Below are positions 8,001 through 17,092 of a DNA stretch of 64,000 nucleotides, piece after piece. Within the stretch, counting starts at the first letter, position 1, and each line of letters starts with the position of its first letter. Source of the stretch: Bacillota bacterium (GTDB lineage: Bacteria > Bacillota > Clostridia > Lachnospirales > Lachnospiraceae); NCBI GenBank assembly GCA_029224465.1, contig JAQXUQ010000006.1, forward strand, positions 186,001 to 250,000. The letters are read 5' to 3'. A program made the position numbers and the translations under genes. Under the pieces are notes generated by a model. It saw only the letters and a list, made by a program, of their open reading frames with translations, ran no database searches and was not told where the DNA came from.

Positions 8001-8024
8001 AAGACACTGCATAGTGCGACAAAA

Positions 8025-8054
8025 GCCGCCCAGGGACACGACCCCATAGGCGGC
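8025..8054 (+). promoter_or_regulatory. Hairpin in front of the antirepressor gene
   Basis: GCCGCC pairs with GGCGGC and GGG with CCC inside. The structure ends two bases before the GAAAGGAA ribosome binding site of the antirepressor, so it could affect its translation. An AGTGTC/GACACT inverted repeat (7991-8008) lies just upstream. Confidence 0.4.
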
Positions 8055-8068
8055 AGAAAGGAAATTAC

Positions 8069-8836
8069 ATGGAAAGTTTAACAAATCTTACAGCTTTCAG
8101 CAATCCAGAGTTCGGCATGATTCGAACCACAGAGATCGACGGCGAGCCGTGGCTCGTCGGCAGAGATGTGGCAAGGATCTTAGGCTACGCGAACCCCAAC
8201 GATGCTCTTGCAAAGCATGTAGATGAAGAAGACAAGGGGGTAGCAAAATGCGATACCCCTGGAGGAGTTCAGGAGCTTACAGTCATCAATGAATCCGGAC
8301 TCTATTCTCTGGTCCTCTCTTCCAAGCTCCCGAACGCAAAGCAGTTCAAGCATTGGATCACCGCTGATGTGATCCCGTCGATCCGGAAGCACGGAGCCTA
8401 CGCTACACCGGCAACAATCGAGAACATCATCAACAACCCTGACTTCGGGATCAAGCTCCTGCAGTCACTCAAGGAGGAACAGGAGAAGAACAAGACGCTT
8501 GCTGCAGAGAACAGTCAGCTCCTGGTCGATAAGCAGGTCATGCAGCCAAAGGCCGATTATTTCGACGAACTGGTAGACCGGAACCTCCTCACATCTTTCA
8601 CGGATGCGGCGAAGGAGCTGGGCATTAAACGCAAGACCTTCATTACGTTTTTGCTGGACAAGGGCTATATCTACCGGGACAAGAAGGGGAACCTCGTCCC
8701 CAGGGCAAACAGCAAGGCGGCGGCTTTGTTCGAGGTCAAGCAGTGCAGCAATGGCAAAACCGGCTGGGCGGGATGCCAGACGCTCATTACGCCGAAGGGC
8801 GTGGAGACCTTCAAGCTGCTCTGCCAGGGGCTCTGA
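8069..8836 (+). CDS. Phage antirepressor (BRO-N plus KilA-C type)
   Basis: Antirepressors of this type counter the lysogenic repressor during induction. The first ~110 residues are a BRO-N domain (EIDGEPWLVGRDVARILGY, then NESGLYSLVLSSKLPNAKQFKHW). The second half (KADYFDELVDRNLLTSFTDAAKELGI, then FLLDKGYIYRDKKGNLVP) is the KilA-C/ANT domain. It has a GAAAGGAA ribosome binding site. A hairpin upstream could be a regulatory element. Confidence 0.92.
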   Translation: MESLTNLTAFSNPEFGMIRTTEIDGEPWLVGRDVARILGYANPNDALAKHVDEEDKGVAKCDTPGGVQELTVINESGLYSLVLSSKLPNAKQFKHWITADVIPSIRKHGAYATPATIENIINNPDFGIKLLQSLKEEQEKNKTLAAENSQLLVDKQVMQPKADYFDELVDRNLLTSFTDAAKELGIKRKTFITFLLDKGYIYRDKKGNLVPRANSKAAALFEVKQCSNGKTGWAGCQTLITPKGVETFKLLCQGL

Positions 8837-8857
8837 GAAGAAAGGAGGAGGGAAGGC

Positions 8858-9034
8858 GTGCCACAGGTACAGGGAATAAGGTATCCAGATCTGACGGATC
8901 TGGCGATTGCGGCGATAAGCGCGATAAGGAGGGACTTAAAAGACAATGAAGAGGCACAGACTGATAAACCTAATCGGGTCACTACTGGTAGGAGGAGGTG
9001 CGTTACGCGCGATCATGCTGGTAGGCGCGAATGA
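8858..9034 (+). CDS. Possible small phage protein with GTG start
   Basis: This frame is too short for the ORF track. GTG at 8858 has AAAGGAGGAGG 8 bases upstream, and the 58-residue product starts MPQVQGIRYPDLTDLAIAAI. The N-terminal half looks protein-like, whereas the end is arginine-rich and overlaps the next small gene by 89 bases. It may be a short leader peptide coupling translation to the next gene. Confidence 0.45.
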   Translation: MPQVQGIRYPDLTDLAIAAISAIRRDLKDNEEAQTDKPNRVTTGRRRCVTRDHAGRRE

Positions 9035-9185
9035 TTATTACACAATGGAGCTGCATGAATACCGTCCGGTGGACTGGAAGGGATTCGTCGTCGCCATAAT
9101 CCTCCTCGCCGCGGGGTGCCTTGTGTGGTGGATTGACGACAACTTTTATATCGATATCAAAATCGGGAGGAAAAGAAAAAGATGA
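8946..9185 (+). CDS. Small phage membrane protein, unknown function
   Basis: The 79-residue product has two hydrophobic segments (about residues 7-26 and 46-63) and a basic C-terminus. AAGGAGGG lies about 12 bases before the ATG, which is long. It overlaps the possible GTG gene and is followed with a 4-base overlap by a zinc-ribbon gene. No family recognised. Confidence 0.55.
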   Translation: MKRHRLINLIGSLLVGGGALRAIMLVGANDYYTMELHEYRPVDWKGFVVAIILLAAGCLVWWIDDNFYIDIKIGRKRKR

Positions 9186-9355
9186 AGACATGCACGAAGT
9201 GCGGTGACAGGTTCACTGGGGAAGAAATCGCGGAGTGGCGGTCAGATCATGAAGACTTTTCAGAAAGACCGTTTATCTGTCCGGACTGCTGGGACAGGAT
9301 CTACGCGCACAAGGATCTCGAAGACCAGTTGGAGGAGGCAATGAATGAACACTGA
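9182..9355 (+). CDS. Small zinc-ribbon phage protein
   Basis: This 57-residue frame is below the track's size limit. It contains two Cys pairs, CTKC (residues 4-7) and CPDC (33-36), spaced as in a zinc ribbon. It overlaps the stop of the previous gene (ATGA) and the start of the next by 11 bases, which fits a tightly packed phage early operon. Confidence 0.65.
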   Translation: MKTCTKCGDRFTGEEIAEWRSDHEDFSERPFICPDCWDRIYAHKDLEDQLEEAMNEH

Positions 9356-9557
9356 TTCGATCGATGAGATGACGGCCAGCATGGTGGCTGTTATTAGGGC
9401 CGTCAAAGATCTGCCTGCGGGTTTAGCTGTAAACTCAATCCTTTTGGCAGCGTTCCTGATATGCGATGAATACGGCTTAAACAAGACAAGCAAAGTCTGG
9501 GACGCTATGGGGATATATGAAATGGTCAAAGAAAGGTTAGAAAAAGAGGAGGATTAA
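9345..9557 (+). CDS. Small phage early protein, unknown function
   Basis: The 70-residue product is mostly helical (TASMVAVIRAVKDLPAGLAVNSILLAAFLI, then KVWDAMGIYEMVKERLEKEED). It has GGAGGAGG upstream of its ATG. No family recognised; it precedes the replication module. Confidence 0.6.
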   Translation: MNTDSIDEMTASMVAVIRAVKDLPAGLAVNSILLAAFLICDEYGLNKTSKVWDAMGIYEMVKERLEKEED

Positions 9558-9562
9558 AAACC

Positions 9563-10018
9563 ATGAACATCACCGTTAATTTCAGTAGCATTGAAGAACT
9601 CAGGGAGTTCCAGCGCGCGGTCCGGATTGCCGGAATCGACGAAAAACCGGATGACAGGGCAGTTCTTAAGTCGAACGAGGCAGATGTACAGGTTCCGGAA
9701 GCGGCGCCCGTACCGGCAGTAACGGAGGCGCCGGAGGCAGCGATCCGGGAACCCGAGGCAGTTCCGCAGAGCGTACCCGTGGCAGCACCCGCGCCGGCTT
9801 CCGGATCGGAGAAGTCGGAGGAACAGCAGAAGAAAGGCATCACAGCGGCGGAGCTCAAGTGTATCGCGGCGGATAAAGCGCGTGCCGGCTTTCGGTCGCA
9901 GCTCAAAACGCTGCTTTCCGATTACGGCGCAAAGAGTGTCACCGACCTGACAGAGAAGCATCCGGAAAAAATGCAGGAATTCTATGAAAAGCTTGAGGAG
10001 GTCTGCGATGCCGGATAA
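9563..10018 (+). CDS. Phage early protein with Ala/Pro linker, unknown function
   Basis: The 151-residue product has an N-terminal helical/beta segment (MNITVNFSSIEELREFQ), a low-complexity Pro/Ala/Glu linker (about residues 40-85) and a C-terminal helical domain (ITAAELKCIAADKARAG). Similar three-part proteins occur directly before DUF2800-type genes in Firmicute phages, as here. Function is unknown. It overlaps the next gene by 11 bases. Confidence 0.7.
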   Translation: MNITVNFSSIEELREFQRAVRIAGIDEKPDDRAVLKSNEADVQVPEAAPVPAVTEAPEAAIREPEAVPQSVPVAAPAPASGSEKSEEQQKKGITAAELKCIAADKARAGFRSQLKTLLSDYGAKSVTDLTEKHPEKMQEFYEKLEEVCDAG

Positions 10019-11186
10019 GCATGCGAAACTAAGCTGCTCAAGCTCCATGCGATGGATCAATTGTCCCGGAAGCGTCCACCTGTCAGAGTATTTCCCGCAA
10101 TCGACGTCGATTTACGCGGATGAAGGGACGATCGCGCATCTGTATCTGGAAGAGTCCGTAAAGGATGATCCGCAGGGCAGGCAGGCCGCACTCGACAAGG
10201 CAGCAGCGTTCTACCGGGAACATCCGGAGATGGGCGACAGCGCGAACAGCATCCGGGACAATATCGACGCAATGATGGCATGGATCCTATCTGAGTACCA
10301 GAAGGAAAAGGCAGCGGATCCGGCGGTAGAAGTATACAGCGAACAGCAGGTTGACCTCACGGCGTATATTCCCGACGGCTTCGGGACAACGGACGTCACG
10401 ATCGCGCGGACAGGATTTATTCACATTATCGATCTGAAATACGGCAAGGGCGTTCCGGTACACGCGGAGGGAAACACACAGCTCCGCCTTTATGCACTCG
10501 GAATGCTGGAAATGCTGGATATGATCTACGACATCAGACAGATCCGGATGACGATCTATCAGCCGCGGCTGGCAAATATCAGTACGGACGAGATCTCCGC
10601 ATCGGATCTGCGGGAATGGGGAAGCGAAGTCATAAGGCCCGCGGCGAGGCTCGCGCTTTCTGAAGACGCACCGTTCTCAGCGGGGAGCTGGTGCCAGTTC
10701 TGCCCCGCAAGGAAGACCTGCCGCTGCCGTGCAGACCATATGATGGCACTTGAGAACTACCGTATCAAAACAACCCTTACCGACGGGGAGATCGGGCACA
10801 TTCTGGGCGAGATCGATGACCTGACCAAGTGGGCGGAAGACCTGAAAGCAGCAGCCCTTACGAAGATTCAGGAGGGCGGGGATATACCCGGGTGGAAGGT
10901 CGTCGAAGGTAAGAGCAACCGGAAATTCAAAGACGGAACGGAAGAAAAGGCCATCGTCGCGGCCGCCAGGAAGGCAGGTTTCGAGAAGGCACTGCTGTAT
11001 GAGACGAAGATGCTCACACTCTCACAGATCGAGAAGCTGATGGGCAAAAAGACGTTTACAGAAGCACTTGGGCAGTACGTCGTAAAGCCGCAGGGCAAGC
11101 CGACGCTGGCGCCGGAGTCCGACAAGAGAGCATCAATCATCGGCGGCAATGCGAAGGATGTCTTCGCGGAAGAGCTGCCACTTTAA
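10008..11186 (+). CDS. DUF2800-like phage nuclease-family protein
   Basis: The ATG at 10008 (MPDKHAKLSCSSSMRWINCPGS) has GAGGAGG 6 bases upstream and is used instead of the track's 9984. The 392-residue protein shows the DEGTIAHLYLEE motif, an IIDLKYGKG motif that fits the PD-(D/E)XK core, and a late cysteine cluster (WCQFCPARKTCRC) like the iron-sulfur cluster of Cas4/AddB-type nucleases. In many phages it lies before a DUF2815 gene and polA, as it does here, suggesting a role in DNA replication or recombination. Confidence 0.85.
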   Translation: MPDKHAKLSCSSSMRWINCPGSVHLSEYFPQSTSIYADEGTIAHLYLEESVKDDPQGRQAALDKAAAFYREHPEMGDSANSIRDNIDAMMAWILSEYQKEKAADPAVEVYSEQQVDLTAYIPDGFGTTDVTIARTGFIHIIDLKYGKGVPVHAEGNTQLRLYALGMLEMLDMIYDIRQIRMTIYQPRLANISTDEISASDLREWGSEVIRPAARLALSEDAPFSAGSWCQFCPARKTCRCRADHMMALENYRIKTTLTDGEIGHILGEIDDLTKWAEDLKAAALTKIQEGGDIPGWKVVEGKSNRKFKDGTEEKAIVAAARKAGFEKALLYETKMLTLSQIEKLMGKKTFTEALGQYVVKPQGKPTLAPESDKRASIIGGNAKDVFAEELPL

Positions 11187-11216
11187 TACACATCTTAAAA
11201 AGAGAGGATATCTATC

Positions 11217-11795
11217 ATGGCAAAAATCATTTCTGACACAGAAATTGTAACAGGAGAAGTAAGGCTTTCCTATGCGCATCTGTTCACGCCGGTGCTTCCC
11301 AAAAACGCGACACCGGGGCAGCAGGCAAAATATTCAGTCTGTATTCTGATCGACAAGAGCGACAAGAAAACCATTCAGCTGATTGAGGACGCGGTTAAGA
11401 AGGCGTTTGCCGCGGGCGTACCGACTAAGTTCGGCGGCAGGGCTCCGAAGGCCTGGCACAATCCGCTTCGTGACGGGGATGCAGAAAAGGATTTAGACCG
11501 GAATCCGGAGTACGAAGGCTGCCTGTTCGTGAACGCCAATTCCCAGAGAAAGCCGGGGCTCATTGATCGGCGCGGACAGGAGATTATTGATCCGGAAGAA
11601 CTCAAATCCGGTGACTACGCAAAAGTGGATATTAATTTCTACGCATACACGAATTCCGGAAGCAACGGAGTCGCCTGCTCTATTAATAATGTTCTGAAGA
11701 CTCGCGACGGCGAGGCACTGGGCGGCGGCAACCTGTCGGCAGCAACAGCATTTGAGGGAGAACTCGATGACAGCGAAGACGACGATCTCATCTGA
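11217..11795 (+). CDS. DUF2815-like phage protein, probable ssDNA-binding protein
   Basis: The 192-residue product begins with a beta-rich region (TGEVRLSYAHLFTPV) and ends in an acidic tail (EGELDDSEDDDLI), like single-strand DNA-binding proteins. Family identity is from overall pattern and its position between the DUF2800-like gene and the DNA polymerase. The acidic tail may dock the polymerase or helicase. AGAGAGGATATC precedes the ATG. Confidence 0.8.
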   Translation: MAKIISDTEIVTGEVRLSYAHLFTPVLPKNATPGQQAKYSVCILIDKSDKKTIQLIEDAVKKAFAAGVPTKFGGRAPKAWHNPLRDGDAEKDLDRNPEYEGCLFVNANSQRKPGLIDRRGQEIIDPEELKSGDYAKVDINFYAYTNSGSNGVACSINNVLKTRDGEALGGGNLSAATAFEGELDDSEDDDLI

Positions 11796-13812
11796 GCAGA
11801 GAGAACTCGCGATCGACATCGAAACCTACAGCTCCGTAGATATCGGCTCCGGCGCCTATGCCTACAGTGAGGCGCCGGACTTCACGGTCCTTCTCATCGG
11901 ATACAAGTACTCTGATAGCATGGTCCGCTGCATTGACTGCACGCAGACAGACGCGAATGGCAACAGGCTGATTGACAGCCCGTCAAGAAATCCGGAGTGG
12001 GACTACTTCCTATCCGGACTGCTGGACCCGAGTGTGATCAAGACAGCCTACAATGCGAACTTTGAAAGGACTTGTCTTGCCAAATTCCTAAAGCAGCCTA
12101 TGCCGCCGGAAGAGTGGCGGGACACGATGATCCTTGCGGTGCAGATGGGCCTGCCGCGTTCACTGGCGGACGTTGGAGCAGCTCTCGGGCTGCCGGAGGA
12201 CCAGCAGAAACTCAGGACCGGCAAAGCACTCATCCAATACTTTTGCAAACCCTGCAGACCGACTAAAGCAAACGGAGGAAGGACGCGGAACCTGCCGGAG
12301 CATGCGCCTGAAAAGTGGAAGCTTTTTATCGAATACAACCGGCAGGATGTGGTTACGGAACAGGCAATCCTTGAAAAGATCGGAAAGAAGAACCGTCCGG
12401 TCAGGAAGGAAGAAAAGCTGTGGGATGTTGACCAGAAAATCAATGACAGGGGCGTCCTTCTGGACGTCGATCTCGCGCAGAAGATCGTCACATTCAATGA
12501 ACAGCACACGGCAAAGCTCACCGAGGAGGCAAAGCAGCTGACAGGGCTCGATAATCCGAACAGCGTGACGCAGCTCAAGCTCTGGGTGCAGGACAGAGGC
12601 ATTCAGACAGAGAGCCTTACGAAATCGGTTTTGGCCGATCTGCTTACAGGAGACCTTCCGGATGACGTGCGCCGGGTACTTGAGATCCGGCAGTCGCTTG
12701 GCAAGACAAGTGTAAAGAAGTATCAGACCATGCTGGACATCGCATGTCCGGACGGCCGGGCAAGAGGCATCATGCAGTTCTATGGCGGGCACACAGGACG
12801 CTGGGCTGGAAGGGCTCTGCAGCCGCAGAATTTAGCCAGAAACACGATGGATGACCGCGAGCTGGACAATGCAAGGGCGCTTATCAAATCGGGCGATTTT
12901 GACACGCTGGAGATTCTCTACGATGATCCGTCAGACGTGTTTTCGCAGCTGGTCCGCACCGGGTTCATACCTTCCGAGGGCAATCGCTTTGTGGTGTCAG
13001 ACTTTTCAGCGATTGAGGCGCGCGTGATCGCGTGGATCGCCGGTGAGAACTGGCGGCTCAACGTATTCAGGAACGGCGGCGATATCTACTGTGAATCGGC
13101 AAGCCATATTTACCATGTGCCGGTCGTAAAGCACGGGTTAAACGGGGAGCTCCGCCAGCGCGGAAAAGTTGCGGAACTTGCTCTTGGCTACGGCGGGTCC
13201 GTTGGCGCGATGAAGAGCATGGACACAACGGGCTCTGTCCCGGAAGAAGAGATGCTGACAATCGTCAGGCAGTGGCGGGCGGAGTCGCCGAATATCGTAA
13301 GATTCTGGAAAAATATAGAGCGCGCAGCGATCAGCTGCATCAGCGGGGAAGGCCCGCAGCGTATCCCTATTAAAGGTGCGCAGCCGATTAAACTGCGCAT
13401 GCAGGTGATCGGCGGAACGCCGGTCCTGCGGATTACCCTCCCCTCCGGACGGGATATTTCCTACTGGGACCCGATCGTGAAGGACTCGGATTGGGGGCTT
13501 CGAATTACTTATATGAGCCAGAATCAGACAACGCGGAAATGGGAACGAACCGAGACCTACGGAGGAAAGCTGACGGAGAACATCGTGCAGTCGGTCGCGC
13601 GGGACTGTCTCGCGGAGAAGATGATTCTGCTGGAGGATTTGGGCTACCACGTCGTTTTCCACGTGCACGATGAAATGATTTTCGATGTACCGCGTGAGGA
13701 TCAGTTCGCGGCCAAAGTGATCGACGACGCAATGGCAGCGCCGATCAGCTGGGCGCCGGGGCTGCCATTAAAAGGAGGAACGTATGAGTGCGATTTCTAC
13801 AGGAAGGATTAA
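11767..13812 (+). CDS. Phage family A DNA polymerase with 3'-5' exonuclease domain
   Basis: This is the replicative polymerase of the phage. The 681-residue protein starts at ATG 11767 (after GAGGGAG, inside the previous gene). A DnaQ-like exonuclease domain begins at LAIDIETYS. The polymerase motifs are A (DFSAIEARV), B (RQRGKVAELALGYGG) and C (HDEMIF). There is no 5'-nuclease domain, as is usual for phage enzymes. It overlaps the previous gene by 29 bases and the next by 29. Confidence 0.95.
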   Translation: MTAKTTISSEQRELAIDIETYSSVDIGSGAYAYSEAPDFTVLLIGYKYSDSMVRCIDCTQTDANGNRLIDSPSRNPEWDYFLSGLLDPSVIKTAYNANFERTCLAKFLKQPMPPEEWRDTMILAVQMGLPRSLADVGAALGLPEDQQKLRTGKALIQYFCKPCRPTKANGGRTRNLPEHAPEKWKLFIEYNRQDVVTEQAILEKIGKKNRPVRKEEKLWDVDQKINDRGVLLDVDLAQKIVTFNEQHTAKLTEEAKQLTGLDNPNSVTQLKLWVQDRGIQTESLTKSVLADLLTGDLPDDVRRVLEIRQSLGKTSVKKYQTMLDIACPDGRARGIMQFYGGHTGRWAGRALQPQNLARNTMDDRELDNARALIKSGDFDTLEILYDDPSDVFSQLVRTGFIPSEGNRFVVSDFSAIEARVIAWIAGENWRLNVFRNGGDIYCESASHIYHVPVVKHGLNGELRQRGKVAELALGYGGSVGAMKSMDTTGSVPEEEMLTIVRQWRAESPNIVRFWKNIERAAISCISGEGPQRIPIKGAQPIKLRMQVIGGTPVLRITLPSGRDISYWDPIVKDSDWGLRITYMSQNQTTRKWERTETYGGKLTENIVQSVARDCLAEKMILLEDLGYHVVFHVHDEMIFDVPREDQFAAKVIDDAMAAPISWAPGLPLKGGTYECDFYRKD

Positions 13813-14363
13813 GGGGCAAAAGAAAAAATACGGAAGTGTTCTTGAAGCCGCGAAACAATTCCGCGGTATAGCCTGCGACCCCGCTGTCGCTCCGGAAGAT
13901 CATGACTGGCACTGGGTAGTATGCGCGGATGCGCTTTTCTATTATGAGACAGACGAAGAAACCGGAGAATACGTACAAAAAAAAAGTGGAAAAGCCTTAT
14001 TACCTTGCCACCGCGTTCTACACAGGCAGCTTTTGGACACTTGGCGCGCATATACCAAACAGGCCGGTCAACATATACGCATGGGACCAATACGTGTCCC
14101 CGATTATGCAAAATAGAAACGACACACCTGATACGGATGGTGCAGTCCGGATCGCCGAAGCGGTCATAGAACAGTGGCGCGGCGAGTATGAGTCTGCCCT
14201 GATCGCACAGATGGAGACTCCGACAAAGGAGAACGCGCAGAATGTCAAAAAACTTGAGAGGGATTTTCCGGACTGGCTTGCTCCGGTCGGCATAACAAAG
14301 GAAGCAGCACTGCGGGCGATCCGGGAGCGCGTAACGGCGGAGGTAAGAGGACAAAGGCCATGA
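13784..14363 (+). pseudogene. Phage early gene of ~190 codons split by an A9 run
   Basis: Two overlapping track ORFs (13784-14116 and 13929-14363) read as one protein if the frame changes at nine consecutive A (13977-13985). The first part ends sensibly at ETGEYVQKK; the second continues KVEKPYYLATAFYTGSFWTLG. A +1 shift, or loss of one A, joins them. The cause could be a mutation, a sequencing or assembly error, or slippage on the A run. The joined product has no family I recognise. GGAGG precedes the start. Confidence 0.7.
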
Positions 14364-14409
14364 AGAATAGAACAGTGCAGTCGGGAACGCAGAAAGGGGC
14401 TGGTGGAAT

Positions 14410-16824
14410 TTGGCGGTTATATCGATAAGCGAAAAGATAATCCCCGGAATCCGGACGAACCCGAAGCTGTGGATCTCAACCGGCGCAAGCCGATTCGAGA
14501 CATCCTGGCAGAATCGTGAGATCCAGTGGAGCGAGCTCCTTGCCCGGCTTAAATCCCCTACCAGAACACAGGAGACGCAGGCGGAATATCTGAAGATGAC
14601 GCGGGCGCAGCAGGACAAAATCAAGGACACCGGCGGCTTTGTCGGCGGTGTCCTGAAAGGCGGAAAGCGGAAGGCCGATACGGTAGCACTCCGCAGCATG
14701 ATTAGTTTTGACATCGACAATGCGCCTGCGGATTTCGTAGACAGGATGCAACTGGAGGAGCCGGTAGCATGGGCGGTCTATTCCACGCACAAGCACAGGC
14801 CAGAAAAGGCAAGACTCCGTATGATCATACCGCTCGCTCGGACAGTGAGCCCAGAAGAATATGAGGCAGTGAGCCGAAAGCTTGCGGAAGAGATCGGCCT
14901 AGAATTTTTTGACAGCACGACCTTCCAGCCGTCAAGGCTTATGTACTGGCCGTCATGCAGCAGGGACGGCGAGTACGTGTTCGAGTATCACGATGACGAC
15001 CTTCTCTCACCCGATGCGTATCTGAACAGATATGATGACTGGCGCGACACGTCGCAGTGGCCGACATGCCCGGATGAAGTGCGCGTCCAGAAAAAACGTG
15101 CGGAGCGTCAACAGGACCCCACGAAGAAGAACGGACTGGTCGGCGTTTTCTGCCGCACTTATACGGTCCCGGAGGCGATCGGCACGTTCCTGCCCGACGT
15201 CTACAAGCCGACGGATAAGGACGACCGCTATACCTACGCAGCCGGTAGTACATTCGGCGGACTGGTGATTTACGATGGCGGCATTTTCTGCTATTCCAAT
15301 CATTCCACAGATCCGGCGCACGGCATGGATCTGAACGCGTTTGATCTGGTCCGGATCCATCTCTTCGGCGCCGAGGACGACGGTGTAAGGGAAGGAACGC
15401 CGGTCACAAAACTGCCATCATGGAAGAAGATGACGGAGCTCGTAAGCGACGATCCGGAGTGCCGGCACACGATCGATGCGGAGAGGCAAAAGGAGCTACA
15501 CGACGTATTTGAGGGCGAAGCAGATGGCGCAGACGACGACCGCTGGAAGGATCAGCTGCAGGCTGTCAAAGGCGTGATCATCCCGAATATATTCAACCTG
15601 CAGCTGATCCTGCTGAAAGACCCGAATCTGGCAGGCATCATGTACAACGAATTTACAGGGACGATCGAAAACGTGGAGCCTGCGCCATGGCAGGATGGGT
15701 CCGGGATCTGGAAGAACAGTGACGACGCGGGGCTGATGATGTACTTGTCGAAACGTTATCAGGACTTCAAGCGCAACGACATTCAGGATGTTCTGATACA
15801 GGTGGCGCTATCCCGGCGATTTCATCCTATCAAGGAATATTTTGATCAGCTGCCTGCGTGGGACGGCGTAAAGCGCGCGGAAACAATTTTTATAGACTAT
15901 CTGGGCGCGGATGACGATGTCTATGTCAGAGGTGTGACGCGTAAATGGCTGTTAGGCGCGGTGACACGGATTTTCCGGCCCGGCACTAAATTTGACTGGT
16001 GCATCACGCTGACCGGCGAGCAGGGAATCGGAAAGAGCACGATGGCCGCGAAACTGGGCGGCGCGTGGTTTTCTGACGCACTGTCCTTCGACGACATGCG
16101 CGACGAAAAAACGGCGGGTGAGAAGCTCCGCGGAGAGTGGATCCTCGAGATCGGCGAGCTCAAAGGCCTCAGGAAGATGGATGTAGAGTCCGTGAAGTCA
16201 TTCATGTCCAGATCTGTGGACAAGTTCCGGCCGGCCTATGCGAAACGTGTCGAGCAGTATCCGCGTTCCTGCGTGTTCATCGGCACCGGCAACAACATCG
16301 ACTTCCTGAAGGACCCGACCGGCAGCCGGCGATTCTGGCCGGTACACTGCAGGCGTCAGCGGAATGACGGGGGACGCGGCGCATGGGATATCACGGCAGA
16401 AGAAGTCGCGCAGATCTGGGCGGAGGCAAAGACATGGTACGACGCGGGCGAGGGTCTTGAACTGTCAAAAGAGATCAGAAAACTGGCAGAATGCAGGCAG
16501 GAGGAATCCATGGAGCAGGATGAGCGAGCAGGCGTTGTCAGCATTTATCTTGACACGCTCCTTCCGGAAAACTGGCCGGACATGGATCTGGATGCGCGCA
16601 GGGTCTGGCTTGCTGACAGCGGCAATCAGGAGGGCCGCATAAGGCGGACAGAAGTCAGTGTGATGGAGATCTGGTGCGAGTGTTTCAAAAAGAGTCCGGC
16701 GGACAAGCGAAGGAGTGATTCTGACGACATCGCGCGGATGCTGAAACAACTCGGATGGGCATACGATGGCGGCAGAAAGCGGCTTCCGATTTATGGTCAG
16801 CAGGGCATTTATACCCGTGAATAA
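14410..16824 (+). CDS. VirE-type primase-helicase
   Basis: The 804-residue protein likely primes and unwinds phage DNA. The N-terminal part has primase-like motifs (MISFDIDNAP; FQPSRLMYWPS). The C-terminal part is a VirE/D5-like superfamily 3 ATPase with Walker A GEQGIGKST at about residues 536-544, then WILEIGEL (Walker B region) and FIGTGNN (sensor). The start is TTG at 14410 with a GGTGG just upstream; no better in-frame start is close. A cluster of inverted repeats begins at its stop codon, consistent with an origin beside the initiator or helicase gene. Confidence 0.92.
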   Translation: MAVISISEKIIPGIRTNPKLWISTGASRFETSWQNREIQWSELLARLKSPTRTQETQAEYLKMTRAQQDKIKDTGGFVGGVLKGGKRKADTVALRSMISFDIDNAPADFVDRMQLEEPVAWAVYSTHKHRPEKARLRMIIPLARTVSPEEYEAVSRKLAEEIGLEFFDSTTFQPSRLMYWPSCSRDGEYVFEYHDDDLLSPDAYLNRYDDWRDTSQWPTCPDEVRVQKKRAERQQDPTKKNGLVGVFCRTYTVPEAIGTFLPDVYKPTDKDDRYTYAAGSTFGGLVIYDGGIFCYSNHSTDPAHGMDLNAFDLVRIHLFGAEDDGVREGTPVTKLPSWKKMTELVSDDPECRHTIDAERQKELHDVFEGEADGADDDRWKDQLQAVKGVIIPNIFNLQLILLKDPNLAGIMYNEFTGTIENVEPAPWQDGSGIWKNSDDAGLMMYLSKRYQDFKRNDIQDVLIQVALSRRFHPIKEYFDQLPAWDGVKRAETIFIDYLGADDDVYVRGVTRKWLLGAVTRIFRPGTKFDWCITLTGEQGIGKSTMAAKLGGAWFSDALSFDDMRDEKTAGEKLRGEWILEIGELKGLRKMDVESVKSFMSRSVDKFRPAYAKRVEQYPRSCVFIGTGNNIDFLKDPTGSRRFWPVHCRRQRNDGGRGAWDITAEEVAQIWAEAKTWYDAGEGLELSKEIRKLAECRQEESMEQDERAGVVSIYLDTLLPENWPDMDLDARRVWLADSGNQEGRIRRTEVSVMEIWCECFKKSPADKRRSDSDDIARMLKQLGWAYDGGRKRLPIYGQQGIYTRE

Positions 16825-17091
16825 CCCGTGAATAGCGTCAAATTTCGGTGAAAACGCTATTCACAGCTGACCGCGATGTCGTGTGAATAGCAATCGCTAT
16901 TCACAGGGCTATTCACAGGGCTATTCACAGCAAAAATCCTTATGTTTACTTGATTTTTTACTGTTTATACAGTCTGTGAATAGCTATTTAGATTAAAAAA
17001 AGTATTTTAAGAAATATAGATTAAATACGTATAAATGCATCATAAATACCATATCTACAGATTAATAGGAATTTTGAAGGAGCTATTCACA
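16815..17091. repeat. Iteron-like array, probable phage replication origin
   Basis: Seven perfect copies of CTATTCACA or its complement (16857, 16882, 16897, 16909, 16921, 16975, 17083) and one 8/9 copy (16827) lie in 277 bases. Three stand in tandem every 12 bases. Two pairs form inverted repeats: TGTGAATAGC-AATC-GCTATTCACA and GTGAATAGCGT...ACGCTATTCAC. An AT-rich stretch (about 16930-17080) follows. No gene is visible here. Position right after the primase-helicase suggests an origin or operator cluster. Confidence 0.75.
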
Positions 17092-17092
17092 C

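Noticed and set aside
16857-17091. CRISPR array
   Set aside because: The repeats are only 9 bp, occur in both orientations and have unequal or very short spacing, and no cas genes are near.
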